From assembly GCF_021535045.1 (NCBI RefSeq), contig NZ_CP091056.1:1240001-1304000 (forward strand): 64,000 nt of DNA, read 5' to 3'. How positions within the stretch are numbered: position 1 is the first letter of the stretch; each line of letters opens with the position of its first letter. Both the position numbers and the translations under genes were made by a program. Positions 32,937 through 42,594 of the stretch are shown here, piece after piece. The notes beneath the pieces were generated by a model that saw only the letters and a program-made list of their open reading frames with translations, was not told where the DNA came from and did no database searches. This stretch comes from Ornithinimicrobium sp. INDO-MA30-4 (GTDB taxonomy: Bacteria > Actinomycetota > Actinomycetes > Actinomycetales > Dermatophilaceae).

Positions 32937-32999
32937 GGTGTGCCTTTTCATTTGTGATGTGACGAGTTTTTCTGGTCACATCACGAGTGAAGAGGCACC
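32937..32999. repeat. Long imperfect hairpin between sucD and perM
   Basis: The core GTGATGTGAC / GTCACATCAC (32954-32963, 32975-32984) is perfect, with an 11-base loop containing TTTTT. Outer arms GGTGTGCCTTTTCA and TGAAGAGGCACC extend it to about 25 pairs with mismatches. It lies 12 bases from the sucD terminator, within 174 bases between the two genes, and may be a second terminator or a leader structure for perM. Confidence 0.5.
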
Positions 33000-33011
33000 T
33001 GGGGCAACGAA

Positions 33012-33039
33012 GGGCCGACAACCCGAAGGTCGTCGGCCC
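33012..33039 (-). terminator. Terminator after sucD
   Basis: GGGCCGACAACC / GGTCGTCGGCCC, a 12-bp stem with one wobble and a 4-base loop, begins 20 bases after the sucD stop on the minus strand. Confidence 0.72.
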
Positions 33040-33058
33040 CTTTCGTTGGGGATTCGAG

Positions 33059-33948
33059 TTAGTTCATCCCGGCAATGATTTCGCGCATCAGGTCTGCGGT
33101 CTGAGAAGGCGTCTTGCCGACCTTCACACCCGCAGCCTCAAGTGCTTCCTTCTTTGCCTCAGCCGTGCCCGAGGATCCCGACACGATGGCGCCAGCGTGG
33201 CCCATCGTCTTGCCCTCGGGAGCGGTGAAGCCAGCAACATAGCCGACAACCGGCTTCGTGACGTTGTCCTTGATGTATGCGGCGGCGCGCTCCTCAGCGT
33301 CGCCACCAATCTCACCAATCATCACAATGGCGTCAGTTTCCGGGTCCTCTTCGAAAGCCTTGAGGCAGTCGATGTGGGTGGTGCCGATGACCGGGTCGCC
33401 ACCGATGCCGACGCAGGTGGTGAAGCCGATGTCGCGCAGTTCAAACATCATCTGGTAGGTCAGCGTGCCCGACTTGGAAACCAAGCCGATGCGACCCGAG
33501 GAGGTGATGTTTGAGGGGATGATGCCCGCGTTCGACTGGCCGGGGGTGATGAGGCCGGGGCAGTTCGGGCCGACCAACCGGGTCGTGCCAGCCTGCGTGG
33601 CGTAGGTGTAGAACTCAGCAGTGTCCTTGACCGGCACGCCCTCGGTGATCACGACAGCCAGCGGGATACCGGCATCGACGGACTCAACGACGGCAGCCTT
33701 AGTGAACTTGGCTGGCACAAAGATCACGGAGACGTTTGCGCCCGTGGCCTCCATTGCCTCGCCGACGCTGTTGAATACCGGCACGCTCACACCGTCCGCG
33801 AAGTCGACGCTCTGGCCGCCCTTCTTGGGGTCACGCCGCCAACGATGTTGGTGCCCGAAGCCAGCATGCGCTGGGTGTGCTTGCGGCCTTCGGATCCAGT
33901 CATGCCCTGGACGATGACCTTGGAGTTGTTATCGAGAAAGATCGCCAT
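33059..33948 (-). CDS. sucD: Succinyl-CoA synthetase alpha subunit (one frameshift)
   Basis: CoA-binding, phosphohistidine-bearing subunit of succinate-CoA ligase. ATG 33948 gives [20 protein letters not shown], the CoA-binding start. The break near 33832, in the segment after TNIVGGV, separates it from [20 protein letters not shown]. Later motifs are [23 protein letters not shown] and GHAGAIVSG, whose histidine is phosphorylated in catalysis. Length is about 296 residues. It follows sucC by 18 bases, forming the sucCD operon, and is ended by hairpins. The neighbouring cobalamin-binding subunit may feed it succinyl-CoA. Confidence 0.95.
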
Positions 33949-33965
33949 TATTTAGTCCTTCGTCC

Positions 33966-35161
33966 TCAGCTGTTCGGGTTGACTGCGAGCTCGGCTGCGG
34001 CGCGAGCGCCACCGTCCATCGTTTCGGCCAACGTCACCAATGGGTGTGCAGCCTTGGCGAGGATGGCTCGGCCCTCGTCGACATTGTTGCCATCAAGGCG
34101 AACGACCAGCGGCTTGGTGGCCGAGTCGCCCAACTGCTCAAGCGCAGCGACGATGCCCTCGGCGACGGCGTCACACGAGGTGATGCCACCGAAGACGTTG
34201 ACGAATACCGAGCGAACTTGCTCGTCACCCAAAATCACGTCGAGACCATCGGACATCACCTGGGCGGAAGCGCCACCGCCGATGTCAAGGAAGTTGGCCG
34301 GGGTGGCCAGCACGCCATCGGTCTCGCCGAGGTCTTCACCGGCATAGGCCACAACGTCCAGCGTGGACATCACCAAGCCGGCGCCGTTGCCGATGATGCC
34401 GACGTTGCCGTCAAGCTTCACGTAGTTCAGGCCCTTGGACTTGGCTTGGCCTCCAGCGGGTCTGCTGCAGCTTCGTCCACCAAGTCTGCGTGCTCGGGGT
34501 GACGGAAGTCAGCGTTCTCGTCCAGCGTGACCTTGCCGTCGAGAGCCAAGATCTGGCCATCTTCGGTCTTCACCAGCGGGTTGACCTCAACCAGCGTGGC
34601 GTCTTCTTCCTGGTAGACCTTCCACAGCTTCTTCAGCGCGCTGGCGATTTCGTCGTGGTCCGAGTCGAAACCAGCCTCCTGAACAATCTCGGCGGCCTTC
34701 GCGTCGTCAATGCCAACCAGCGGGTCGACTGCCACGCGAGCAAGCGCGTCTGGGCGCTCGACGGCCAACTGCTCGATCTCCATGCCGCCTTCCTTGCTGC
34801 ACATGGCGAGCAAGGTGCGGTTTGAGCGGTCGAGCAGGATCGAGAAGTAGTACTCCTCAGCGATCTTGGCGCCTTGGGCAATCATCACAGTGCCAACGGT
34901 GTGGCCCTTGATGTCCAAACCCAAGATGTCGTTGGCAGCCTGGGTGGCCTCTTCGGGGCTGCGCGCCAACTTCACGCCGCCAGCCTTACCGCGTCCACCA
35001 ACCTTGACCTGGGCCTTGACGACAACAACGCCGCCACTGTCGGCACCGATACGCGTCGCGGCTTCTGCCGCTTCGCTTGCGTCCTGCATTACTGCAGCAG
35101 GCAAAACCGGCACGCCATGTGCCTCAAAAAGGTCACGTGCTTGATATTCATACAGATCCAC
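33966..35161 (-). CDS. sucC: Succinyl-CoA synthetase beta subunit (one frameshift)
   Basis: ATP-grasp subunit of succinate-CoA ligase. ATG 35161 gives [20 protein letters not shown]. The nucleotide-binding ATP-grasp domain (residues about 1-235) has [31 protein letters not shown] and [14 protein letters not shown]. The break lies near 34445; the rest ([37 protein letters not shown]) is in another frame. The GNGAGL and NxFGGI loops contact the phosphohistidine of SucD. Length is about 398 residues. It starts 71 bases downstream of the cobalamin-binding subunit gene on the same strand. Confidence 0.95.
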
Positions 35162-35232
35162 GAGTCAGATTCCCATCATGTGATTAAAGAGTGGACGTTG
35201 TGGTGTGCTTAAGAATTCGTGCGGTCAGTAGA

Positions 35233-35643
35233 TCAGGAACTGACGGCTTTGCGCAGGTCAGAGTTGACCCATTCGGCGATTTCCACTGTCGTGGCGCCAG
35301 GCGTGAAGATTTGTGCGACCCCCATCTCGGTCAGCAAGGGGATGTCGGCTTCGGGGATGATGCCACCGCCAAACACCACGATGTCGGAGGCATCCTGCTC
35401 AGCGAGCAACTCGATCACCTTGGCGAAAAGAGTCATGTGGGCCCCTGAAAGGACCGAGAGTCCGACCGCATCAGCGTCCTCAGCGATCGCAGCAGCCACA
35501 ATTTGCTGAGGGGTTTGGTGCAAACCCGTATAAATCACTTCGACGCCGGCATCTCGCAGGGCTCGGGCAACAACCTTGGCGCCTCGATCGTGTCCATCGA
35601 GGCCCGGCTTTGCTACGACCACGCGCAACGGTGAGTTGGTCAT
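35233..35643 (-). CDS. Cobalamin-binding small subunit of an acyl-CoA mutase
   Basis: Intact 136-residue B12-binding domain protein. [20 protein letters not shown] contains the D-x-H-x-x-G base-off motif whose His ligates cobalt; LSVLSGAH supplies the S-x-L part and VFGGGIIPE the G-G part. It is the mate expected for the large subunit at 12784-14365, which lacks this domain; together they would form a two-chain methylmalonyl-CoA-type mutase. Placing it directly upstream of sucC hints that the product is succinyl-CoA. Isobutyryl- and 2-hydroxyisobutyryl-CoA mutases use the same small-subunit type, so the substrate is not fixed by this gene. Confidence 0.93.
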   Translation of the reverse strand: MTNSPLRVVVAKPGLDGHDRGAKVVARALRDAGVEVIYTGLHQTPQQIVAAAIAEDADAVGLSVLSGAHMTLFAKVIELLAEQDASDIVVFGGGIIPEADIPLLTEMGVAQIFTPGATTVEIAEWVNSDLRKAVSS

Positions 35644-35775
35644 GCTCTGCAGGCTAGCGCACTCACCTCGGCAAGGCTGTCTCGGTGTGAATCAGGAAAT
35701 ACGTGAGGTACGCCTCAATCGCTGTGGAGCAATTGACACGGCCCCGCGCCCTTGCGCTAAGTTCGAGTGACAAGC

Positions 35776-35798
35776 CAAAGGACAACGTGATTCCTTTG
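35776..35798 (+). promoter_or_regulatory. Hairpin in the leader of the M23 peptidase gene
   Basis: CAAAGGA / TCCTTTG, 7-bp perfect arms with a 9-base loop, 60 bases upstream of ATG 35858 in a 214-base gap. Nothing in the rest of the gap matched a riboswitch I could recognise. Confidence 0.3.
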
Positions 35799-35857
35799 CC
35801 ATGGTCCGCTCAAAGGCGCAGCGGCCGATCCTCATTCGAAATGTTTGGAGTTCATTG

Positions 35858-36844
35858 ATGCCACCTGAGACCGAGAGTCGCCACAGCGACGTGCTCTCGG
35901 GCGAGCAGGCTCAGGCTCAAGGAATGACCCGTCGTGAGTTTCGCGAGTGGCTGAACACCCAGCCGCAGCACAGCATGCCGCAAGCCCCGGTCACGCAACC
36001 TTCAGTTTTTGACGCAGCACCAACGGGCGATGGTCTGGATGCTTGTGAGTTCGCGTCGCGCAGTGCGTACCGCACAGCCAAGGCAGGAGCACACCGCCGC
36101 CCATCTGAGCGACGTGCCCTTTCCCGAGTCGCCCCGTCGATGGCAGCATCAGCCGTCGTCGTGATGGCGGGAAGCGTTGTTGCCTCCGCGCAGATGAGCA
36201 CCGAAGTCCCAGAGGTCACGATCGCCGCGACCAACGCTCAACTCAATGATGTGAGTTCACGCGACATCGCGGCCGCTTCTCGTTCGCAGAGCCGAGGCGC
36301 TGCCAGCGCACTCACCACCGAGCTCTCCAGCACGACCCAGGCCGAGATGAGCCAGACGATCGCGGCTTACGACAACACCAACGACATCGCCGGCACGACA
36401 GCCAACGAGACGACAGAAGTGCTTGACGAGATCCGCAATGCGGAGACCTTCGTCGCCCCTGTCGCGACCAACGAGCGGATCACCTCCGAGTTTGGCGAGC
36501 GTTGGGGCCGTGCCCACAGCGGCATCGACTACGGCGCTCCCGAGGGCACTGACCTCGTGTCAGTCGGCAAGGGCACCGTTGCGGTCGCCGAATACAACTC
36601 TGGCTTGGGCAACCACGTCAAGATCGTTCTGGAAGACGGCACCATGATCGTCTACGGGCACATGATCTCGAGCACCGTCGAGGTTGGCGATCAAGTTATG
36701 CCTGGCGATCTTGTTGGCTACCTGGGCAACACCGGCAACAGCACCGGCCCGCACCTGCACTTCGAAGTGCGCCCCGGCGGCACGGGCGACTCAGACCCGA
36801 TCAACCCGCGGGGGTGGCTGGAAGAGCGCGACGCGCTCCTGTAG
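35858..36844 (+). CDS. M23 family metallopeptidase, membrane-anchored
   Basis: LytM-type zinc endopeptidase or peptidoglycan-binding homologue, 328 residues. About 90 cytoplasmic residues (including MTRREFREWLNTQ and a basic RRPSERRALSR stretch) precede one helix at about 91-111, placing the rest outside. The C-terminal M23 domain starts at RITSEFGERWGRAHSGIDYG, with metal-binding His and Asp in HSGID, and ends with HLHFEVRPGG. These residues suggest an active enzyme. I chose ATG 35858 because GGAG lies 8 bases upstream; an earlier in-frame ATG at 35801 lacks this. Internal regions 120-200 are Ser/Thr/Ala/Glu rich and probably a spacer. Wall remodelling is the likely role. Confidence 0.9.
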   Translation: MPPETESRHSDVLSGEQAQAQGMTRREFREWLNTQPQHSMPQAPVTQPSVFDAAPTGDGLDACEFASRSAYRTAKAGAHRRPSERRALSRVAPSMAASAVVVMAGSVVASAQMSTEVPEVTIAATNAQLNDVSSRDIAAASRSQSRGAASALTTELSSTTQAEMSQTIAAYDNTNDIAGTTANETTEVLDEIRNAETFVAPVATNERITSEFGERWGRAHSGIDYGAPEGTDLVSVGKGTVAVAEYNSGLGNHVKIVLEDGTMIVYGHMISSTVEVGDQVMPGDLVGYLGNTGNSTGPHLHFEVRPGGTGDSDPINPRGWLEERDALL

Positions 36845-36875
36845 TTCCGGCTACACCCGTTGACTAGGGCTAGCG

Positions 36876-39271
36876 CTACAACTTCTCGAGCGGCGCATAC
36901 CTCAGCAGGAGCCGCTTCACACCGGCCTCGCCAAAGTCCACGTGTGCCATCGTGTTGGCATCTTTGCCCTCAACCCGGATGACCGTGCCAAGGCCAAAAC
37001 TGTCGTGATTGACCCGATCCCCTGATGCCACGCTGATCGGCTCGTGATTGCCAGCATTGGCGGCGCGTGACCCACGGGGATCCAATCGCACCACCGAACT
37101 ACTGCTGGCACTGGGCCGGCCCATCATCTGTCGACGATCTGCGTCAACGCGCTCCCAGTCGATCAGTTCACGCGGGATCTCATCCAAGAACCGCGAGGGC
37201 GGGTTCCACGACGGCTGGCCAAACGAAGACCTTGCCCTGCCCGACTCAAGAACAGTCGTTCCCGGGCTCGGGTGACTCGACATACGCCAAGCGCCGTTCT
37301 TCTTCGAGTTCTTTGGGGTCGTTCAGTGAGCGCATGTGCGGGAAGGTGCCGTCTTCCAGCCCGGTGAGGAAGACAACCGGAAACTCCAACCCCTTGGCGG
37401 TATGCAGGGTCATCAGCGTGACGACGCCAGCAGATTCGCCATCGGTGGGGATCTCATCGGCGTCAGCGACGAGTGATACCTGCTCCAGGAACTCGACAAG
37501 CGAGCCTTCGGGATAGTTGTCGTCAAACTCATACGACACGGCGACTAGCTCGCTGAGGTTCTCCAGGCGAGTTTCGTCTTGCGGGTCGGTGCTCTTGCGC
37601 AACTCCGAGACATACCCGGAGCGATCTAGGATGGCCTCAACGAGGACGCCAACGCCCTTGTCTGGGTCGCCCGCGATGGCCCCGAGGTCTTCCATCAGCG
37701 CGGTGAAACTCTTGATCTGCTTCAGCGACCGCGTGGCCAAACCGGGTGCGTCTTCTGCCCGCCCGAGTGCGGCTACAAATGGGACTCGCTCACGTTCGGC
37801 GAGCGCGACGATGGAGCCCTCGGCCCGATCACCAATGCCCCGCTTGGGCACATTGAGGATCCTGCGCAGATTGACGTCGTCAGCAGGGTTAGCGATGGCG
37901 CGCAAATAGGCCAGCGCATCCTTAATCTCTTTGCGCTCATAGAACCGGGTGCCGCCGACCACCTTGTAGGGCAGGCCATTGCGGACCAGGACTTCTTCAA
38001 TCGCACGGGACTGAGCGTTGGTGCGATAAAGACCGCAACATCGCCGGGGCGGACCCCGTGCTCATCACCCAACTTGTCGATGCGCTGCGACACGAAGGAT
38101 GCCTCGTCACGCTCGTCGTCAGCGACGTAGCCAACAATCTTGGCGCCTTCGCCGACATCGGTCCACAGGTTCTTGTCGCGCCGGGCAGCATTACGCGAAA
38201 TCACTGCGTTTGCAGCGGCCAAAATTGTCTCGGTGGAGCGATAGTTTTGCTCCAACAAAATCGTGGTCGCGTCGGGGTAGTCCTCTTCGAACTCAACAAT
38301 GTTGCGGATCGTGGCGCCACGGAAGGCATAGATCGACTGGTCGGCGTCACCCACCACTACGAGCTCGGCTGGCGGGATGCCGGTGCCGTCATCATCGCTG
38401 CCGACCAACTCTTTGATCAGCATGTATTGCGCGTGGTTGGTGTCTTGATATTCGTCGACCAACACGTGGCGGAACCGGCGACGGTAGTGCTCACGAACGC
38501 CGGGAAACGCCTGCAGGATGTGAACCGTCGAGGAGATGATGTCGTCAAAGTCGAGGGCATTCGCTTGCCGCAGGCGATCTTGATAGCGCCGGTAGGCTTC
38601 GGCGACCTCTAACTCATACGGGTTTTGCCCCACGCTGGCGCGGAAATCATCAGGGTCGAGCAACTCGTTCTTGGCCGACGACACCTTGGACAAGACACCA
38701 CGCGGCGGGTAGCGCTTAGGGTCTAGGCCCATGTCGCGCACGACCATGCCCATCAACCGCTGGCTGTCTGCGGAGTCATAGATAGAGAACGACGCCTTCA
38801 AACCGACAGTCGCTGCCTCACGGCGCAGGATGCGCACGCACGCTGAGTGGAAGGTCGACACCCACATCGCCCGAGCCCGTGGCCCCACGAGCGATTCGAC
38901 ACGCTCACGCATCTCGCCAGCGGCCTTGTTGGTGAAGGTAATCGCCAGGACCTGGCCCGGAGTGGCCCCCCGATGGCCGAGCAGGTGCGCAATCCGATGG
39001 GTCAGCACGCGCGTCTTGCCGGAGCCTGCACCCGCAACAATCAGCAACGGCGAACCGGCGTGCACAACAGCCTGAGCCTGCGGCGGGTTCAGTCCTTCGG
39101 TGAGGTCAGCCTCGGTCTGCTCGCCGGGGCGCCCTCCTCCTCTGGTTCGTCCTGAACGAATGATGGAGCCGCGCCATCGCCGCGCGCCCAGGTGGGCACA
39201 CCTTGTTCATCCACTTCGACCGAGGGCGGAGTGAAGGAGGGCAGAGGGATGTCATCAAAGAGGCTGCTCAT
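36876..39271 (-). CDS. pcrA: UvrD/Rep-family DNA helicase PcrA (about three frameshifts)
   Basis: Superfamily 1A 3'-5' helicase in repair and replication restart, about 798 residues. The N-terminal leader (MSSLFDDIPLPSFTPP) precedes the Walker A AGAGSGKTRVLTHRI. Then come AITFTNKAAGEMRER (Ia), VDEYQDTNHAQY (II), VVGDADQSIYAFRGA (III), EQNYRST (IV), VTLMTLHTAKGLEFPVVFL (V) and, after repair, YVGVTRARERLFL (VI). Breaks lie near 39120, 38010 and 37265; the last is GAG for GGAG inside motif VI. The C-terminus (HDSFGLGTVIRVEGKD) resembles the Tudor-like tail of PcrA. ATG 39271 is the start. It is convergent with the M23 gene. Confidence 0.94.
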
Positions 39272-39335
39272 GTTGCCCCCATTCTACGGTCGATCCCATG
39301 CATGGCTCAGCGGCTGGCCGTCATACGCTTAGGTC

Positions 39336-39814
39336 ATGATCCGACCTGCCACAGCCGATGACCTCGAGCAGATCTTGCAACTTGTCCGCGAGCTAGCCGA
39401 GTTTGAGGAAGAGCCTGACGCCGCCGTTGGGACGCTCGAGAGCTACACGGCGGCGATGTTTCCCCCACGGGCAGCCCGACGGTCTGGGGTCACGTCGCTG
39501 AGGTGGATGGCCAGGTCGTGGGCATTGCCATCTGGTTCTTGACCTTCTCCACCTGGACCGGCAAGAACGGCGTGTGGCTCGAAGACCTCTACGTCAGCCC
39601 CAAGCATCGCGGCCAGGGCTTGGCCACCAAGTTGATGGCGCAGCTCGCAGCGATCTGCGTCGAGCGCGGCTACCCACGGATGGAGTGGACAGTCTTGGAC
39701 TGGAACACCTCCGCTCAAGAGGTCTATCGGCACCTGGGCGCCAATGCGATGGATGACTGGACAACACAGCGGCTGACGGGCGATTCGCTGACCGCTTTGG
39801 GAAGCCGCGTATGA
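39336..39814 (+). CDS. GNAT family N-acetyltransferase (one frameshift)
   Basis: Acetyl-CoA-dependent N-acetyltransferase fold, about 160 residues. MIRPATADDLEQILQLVREL is the usual first strand and helix; YVSPKHRGQGLATKLMAQLA is motif A, whose R-G-x-G-L/I loop binds the CoA pyrophosphate; WTVLDWNTSAQEVYRHLGA is motif B. The overall pattern resembles the spermidine/diamine acetyltransferase-like group, but the acceptor cannot be told. The break near 39465 lies in a C run (CCCCC). ATG 39336 starts the gene 64 bases from divergent pcrA, and it overlaps the next gene by four bases. Confidence 0.88.
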
Positions 39815-40236
39815 CAGAGCTTGCCGCACTAAGCACGGCAGCACAGACTGCCAGCAGCTCCAGCTATCTCGATGTCTACACCGGTATCGCCTTGGCCGTC
39901 GGTCTAGCCGTCGCCGGGCTCAGCGTGATCTGGGGCCTGCGTGGCCGCGCGCCTGATCGACTGCTGATCGGCGCGACCAGCCTGTTGCAAGTTGTCTTGC
40001 TTGCCTATGCCGGCCGCTACCTTTTTATCTCGATCGGCGGCGAGGGTCCGGTCGGCCCAGTCTGGGAGTTATGGGCCTACCTGGTGACCATCGTCATGCT
40101 TCCTGCCCTGGGGCTGATTTGGGCCAAGGATGAGCCGACGCGTTGGGGCAGTTTCGTGTTGGCCGTTGCTGCCTTTGTCGCCGCCGTGATGTGCGGCCGA
40201 GCCGCACAAATCTGGGCCGGAGTTGGTATGTCGTGA
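39811..40236 (+). CDS. Conserved integral membrane protein
   Basis: Intact 141-residue protein with four predicted helices: about 21-45, 54-72, 85-104 and 112-133. It has an N-terminal Ala/Ser/Thr-rich tail and a short acidic loop (AKDEPTRWGSF). Similar small proteins sit downstream of pcrA in related actinobacteria, but I know no function. It is coupled to the GNAT gene (4-base overlap, GTATGACA) and is followed at once by a second membrane protein whose start overlaps its stop. The pair probably works together; that is inference from spacing. Confidence 0.7.
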   Translation: MTELAALSTAAQTASSSSYLDVYTGIALAVGLAVAGLSVIWGLRGRAPDRLLIGATSLLQVVLLAYAGRYLFISIGGEGPVGPVWELWAYLVTIVMLPALGLIWAKDEPTRWGSFVLAVAAFVAAVMCGRAAQIWAGVGMS

Positions 40237-40672
40237 GCACCGGTTCGCCGCAACGAGCACGGGCGGCCACGGCGCAGTCAAGAACCAAGGGCCAGGGCGG
40301 GTCATCTTTGCGATGTACGTCGTGTTTGTCATCGGCTCGGTGTCGCGGGCGACCTTTCAGATCATCACCGAGTTTTCCGTCGCCCCGTTGGCCTACACGC
40401 TCTCCGCGATTGCTGCCGCGATCTATGTGGTTGCCACAGTTTCACTGGCCTTTTCTGGGCCTCGCGCCTGGTGGGTAAGCGTCGTGACCATCAGCATCGA
40501 GTTGGCCGGTGTGCTGATCGTGGGGACATGGAGCGATTTAGCTCCAGAGTCCTTCCCCGATGCCACGGTCTGGTCAAACTATGGGCAGGGTTATCTCTTT
40601 ATCCCGGTGATCTTGCCGATCATCGGGCTGTGGTGGCTGATGAAGAACCGGCCAGCGTCAACCCGCAAATAA
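40233..40672 (+). CDS. Conserved integral membrane protein (one frameshift)
   Basis: About 146 residues with four hydrophobic segments (FAMYVVFVIGSVSRATFQII, APLAYTLSAIAAAIYVVATV, VSVVTISIELAGVLIVGTW and FIPVILPIIGLWWLM) and a basic N-terminus. GTG 40233 overlaps the preceding stop by four bases and gives VSTGSPQRARAATAQS; the frame then breaks near 40290, in GGCGGGTC, before VIFAMYVV. No family name is secure. It is the last of a GNAT-membrane-membrane series on the plus strand. Confidence 0.65.
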
Positions 40673-40728
40673 CGACGAGGAAACGCATTTCGGGGCGCGC
40701 TTTTACTACCGCCGCCTAGCCTTACCCA

Positions 40729-41443
40729 ATGCCGAACGAGAGCGAACCGCAGTCAACTGACTTGGAGCTGTTGGCTGCTGCCGTCGACAGGGATCTGGGG
40801 AAGGACGACAGTCGCTGGTTCCATCCACGTGGCTACGACAGCGTCGCTATCGCCATCCTGGATTCGATCTATTCCACTGGGAACCGGTATTCGAGGGTCA
40901 CCAACGCTCTGAACCGCTACCGCAAGGCCCGGAGTTCGGATGGGGCGGACCCAACCAACGACACTGCCTCAGACCTGATATCCGCGGTTGCCCGTTGGGG
41001 CGGCATTACGGGGCTAGTTGAGAAAACAAACAGGTGGAAAACATCCACGCAGCAGGGGCTCCCACCAAAGCCGAGGCGGCTCTGAACGCCGCAGAAATCT
41101 TGGCGGCACACAACTTAGAAACAGTTGCTGATGTTCAGAAAGCGCTCACGAGCAAGGATCAGCAAGAAGTTTCGCCGGTAAAGAAACAATGGTTGGACAT
41201 CACAGGGCAGCGAAGTGGACTGACTTGGACGTACTTCTTGATGCTCTGCCAGATTCCCGGCGTAAAGGCTGACCGCATGATCGTGAGATATGTAAAGAGT
41301 GCGCTTGACCGAGAGATTGCCGCTAAGGAAGCAAGCAGTCTGGTGGGCGCGCTCGCCCAGACACGGGGCATTTCGGAGATCCGCCTAGACCACACCATTT
41401 GGCGGAAAGAGTCGGGAGAGAAATCTTCCGCGATGCCCTGTAG
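40729..41443 (+). CDS. Helix-hairpin-helix-like protein of unknown function (two frameshifts)
   Basis: About 238 residues, mostly helical. N-terminal: MPNESEPQSTDLELLAAAVD, then WFHPRGYDSVAIAILDSIYS. C-terminal: GQRSGLTWTYFLMLCQIPGV followed by KADRMIVRYV, where IPGVKADRM resembles the PGVG hairpin of HhH DNA-binding proteins such as endonuclease III. I recall similar actinobacterial proteins mislabelled heme peroxidase; no heme site is visible. Breaks near 41052 (AC for ACC) and 41415 (GGG for GGGG) restore AEAALNAAEILAAHNLE and SGREIFRDAL before TAG 41443. Base composition is more AT-rich than the neighbours, suggesting an acquired gene. It stands alone between membrane proteins. Confidence 0.7.
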
Positions 41444-41482
41444 ACATTCGCCTTTCAGGAGGTGCGCCGACTTGACCGCTAA

Positions 41483-41851
41483 CTACCAGAGCGAGGCCAT
41501 CAGCGCATTCGCGATCGCCAAAAGACCAGCAGCATGAACGAGTTTGGGCTGCACATACTCATGGCGCCGCGCCTGGGCTGCACCCTTCTCAACGAGCCAG
41601 GCCACCGCGAGCGCAACCAAAAGCTTCGCGGTGATCTTGATGTAGTTGTAGTCCTCATCAACCAAGGTCGAGCCGAGGCCCACGATGATCAGACCAGTGA
41701 TGATCTGCGTGCGAGCGCCGATCACCATCACCTGACCAGGAAACATCGGCCGGTTACCGCGCGAGGCCGACCAGGAAAAGTAGTAGCCGACCATGATGGC
41801 CGCAAAGCCCACCATGTGCACGCCAACGATCAGGCCGTAGATGATATCCAT
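41483..41851 (-). CDS. Conserved four-helix membrane protein
   Basis: Intact 122-residue protein: helices at about 1-25 (IIYGLIVGVHMVGFAAIMVG), 42-60, 70-88 and 104-120. A G-x-x-x-H residue sits in the first helix, and conserved Asp and Tyr residues occur in the VDEDYNYIKI loop. Proteins of this shape are common in actinobacteria, but I cannot name the family securely. It lies 9 bases downstream of the NUDIX gene on the same strand and converges on the HhH-like gene. Confidence 0.65.
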   Translation of the reverse strand: MDIIYGLIVGVHMVGFAAIMVGYYFSWSASRGNRPMFPGQVMVIGARTQIITGLIIVGLGSTLVDEDYNYIKITAKLLVALAVAWLVEKGAAQARRHEYVQPKLVHAAGLLAIANALMASLW

Positions 41852-41860
41852 GGCCTCACT

Positions 41861-42483
41861 CTAACGATCGTGTCGGCGCTCAATGAGCCTGCGGGTGAAC
41901 GGCACGAGCCTGCGCGATAACGCTTCGGCAATTGGCACCCACTGTGCTTGATCCGTGGATCCGCCGACATCATGGATGACCGGCTCAACCGGGTCAGCGC
42001 ACCTAGCCCTATAAAGCAATCGGACGGCGTTGAAATCCTCAAAGCGACCGGCCGGGGATGACCCGACCCAGTGATCGCTGGTTGCGGCGATGGGATCGAT
42101 TTCCGAAATGCGCTGACCTGATTCTTCCCAGACCTCTCGCACCACGCCGTCTAGGGGTTGCTCGCCTGGATGGACCCCGCCCCAGGCAGACCCCAGGTGT
42201 CTTTGCTATCCGTAAACGAGGTCAACAGAACGGATTCTTGGCCGTCGACCTCTTCAATGACGAGCGCATACGCGGCAATCCGCCGATACGGCAGCGGTGG
42301 TTGCACCGTGCTGACCTGATAGCGCAGGACAACGGTCTCTCCCTCGGCAATAGCGTCGATCCAGCGAGCCTGCCACCCTGCGCGGTAAAGCAACACCTCG
42401 GGCTGCTCGCCGTGCGCAACAACGATGCGTGGCAACACCTCGCCCTCAGGCGTAGTGGCCTCAATCTCCAGCCTGCTGCTCAC
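41861..42483 (-). CDS. NUDIX hydrolase (one frameshift)
   Basis: Pyrophosphohydrolase of the NUDIX fold, about 206 residues. The NUDIX box is whole after repair: GGVHPGEQPLDGVVREVWEE followed by SGQ fits G-x5-E-x7-REUxEExGU, with metal-binding glutamates in REVWEE. The break near 42172 (GGGG for GGGGG, giving GLPGGGVHPGE) falls exactly in the first glycines of the box. The extra N-terminal 80 residues (MSSRLEIEATTPEGEVLPRI) form a separate beta-rich part. The substrate is unknown. The 3' end (TRRLIERRHDR) is followed closely by the membrane protein gene. Confidence 0.88.
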
Positions 42484-42594
42484 GGCACTCCCTCATTTCC
42501 ATCACCAATGGCGCTGCAACTCTAGCGAATGCGCCCATGAGGCCTTTTCCGGCAACCGAGGATGTTTTCCAGGGTGCACTGGCCGGACTTTGCC

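Noticed and set aside
35644-35857. A c-di-AMP (ydaO-type) riboswitch in front of the M23 peptidase, as known for cell-wall hydrolases in actinobacteria
   Set aside because: The conserved core segments of that riboswitch are not seen; only a small hairpin is present.
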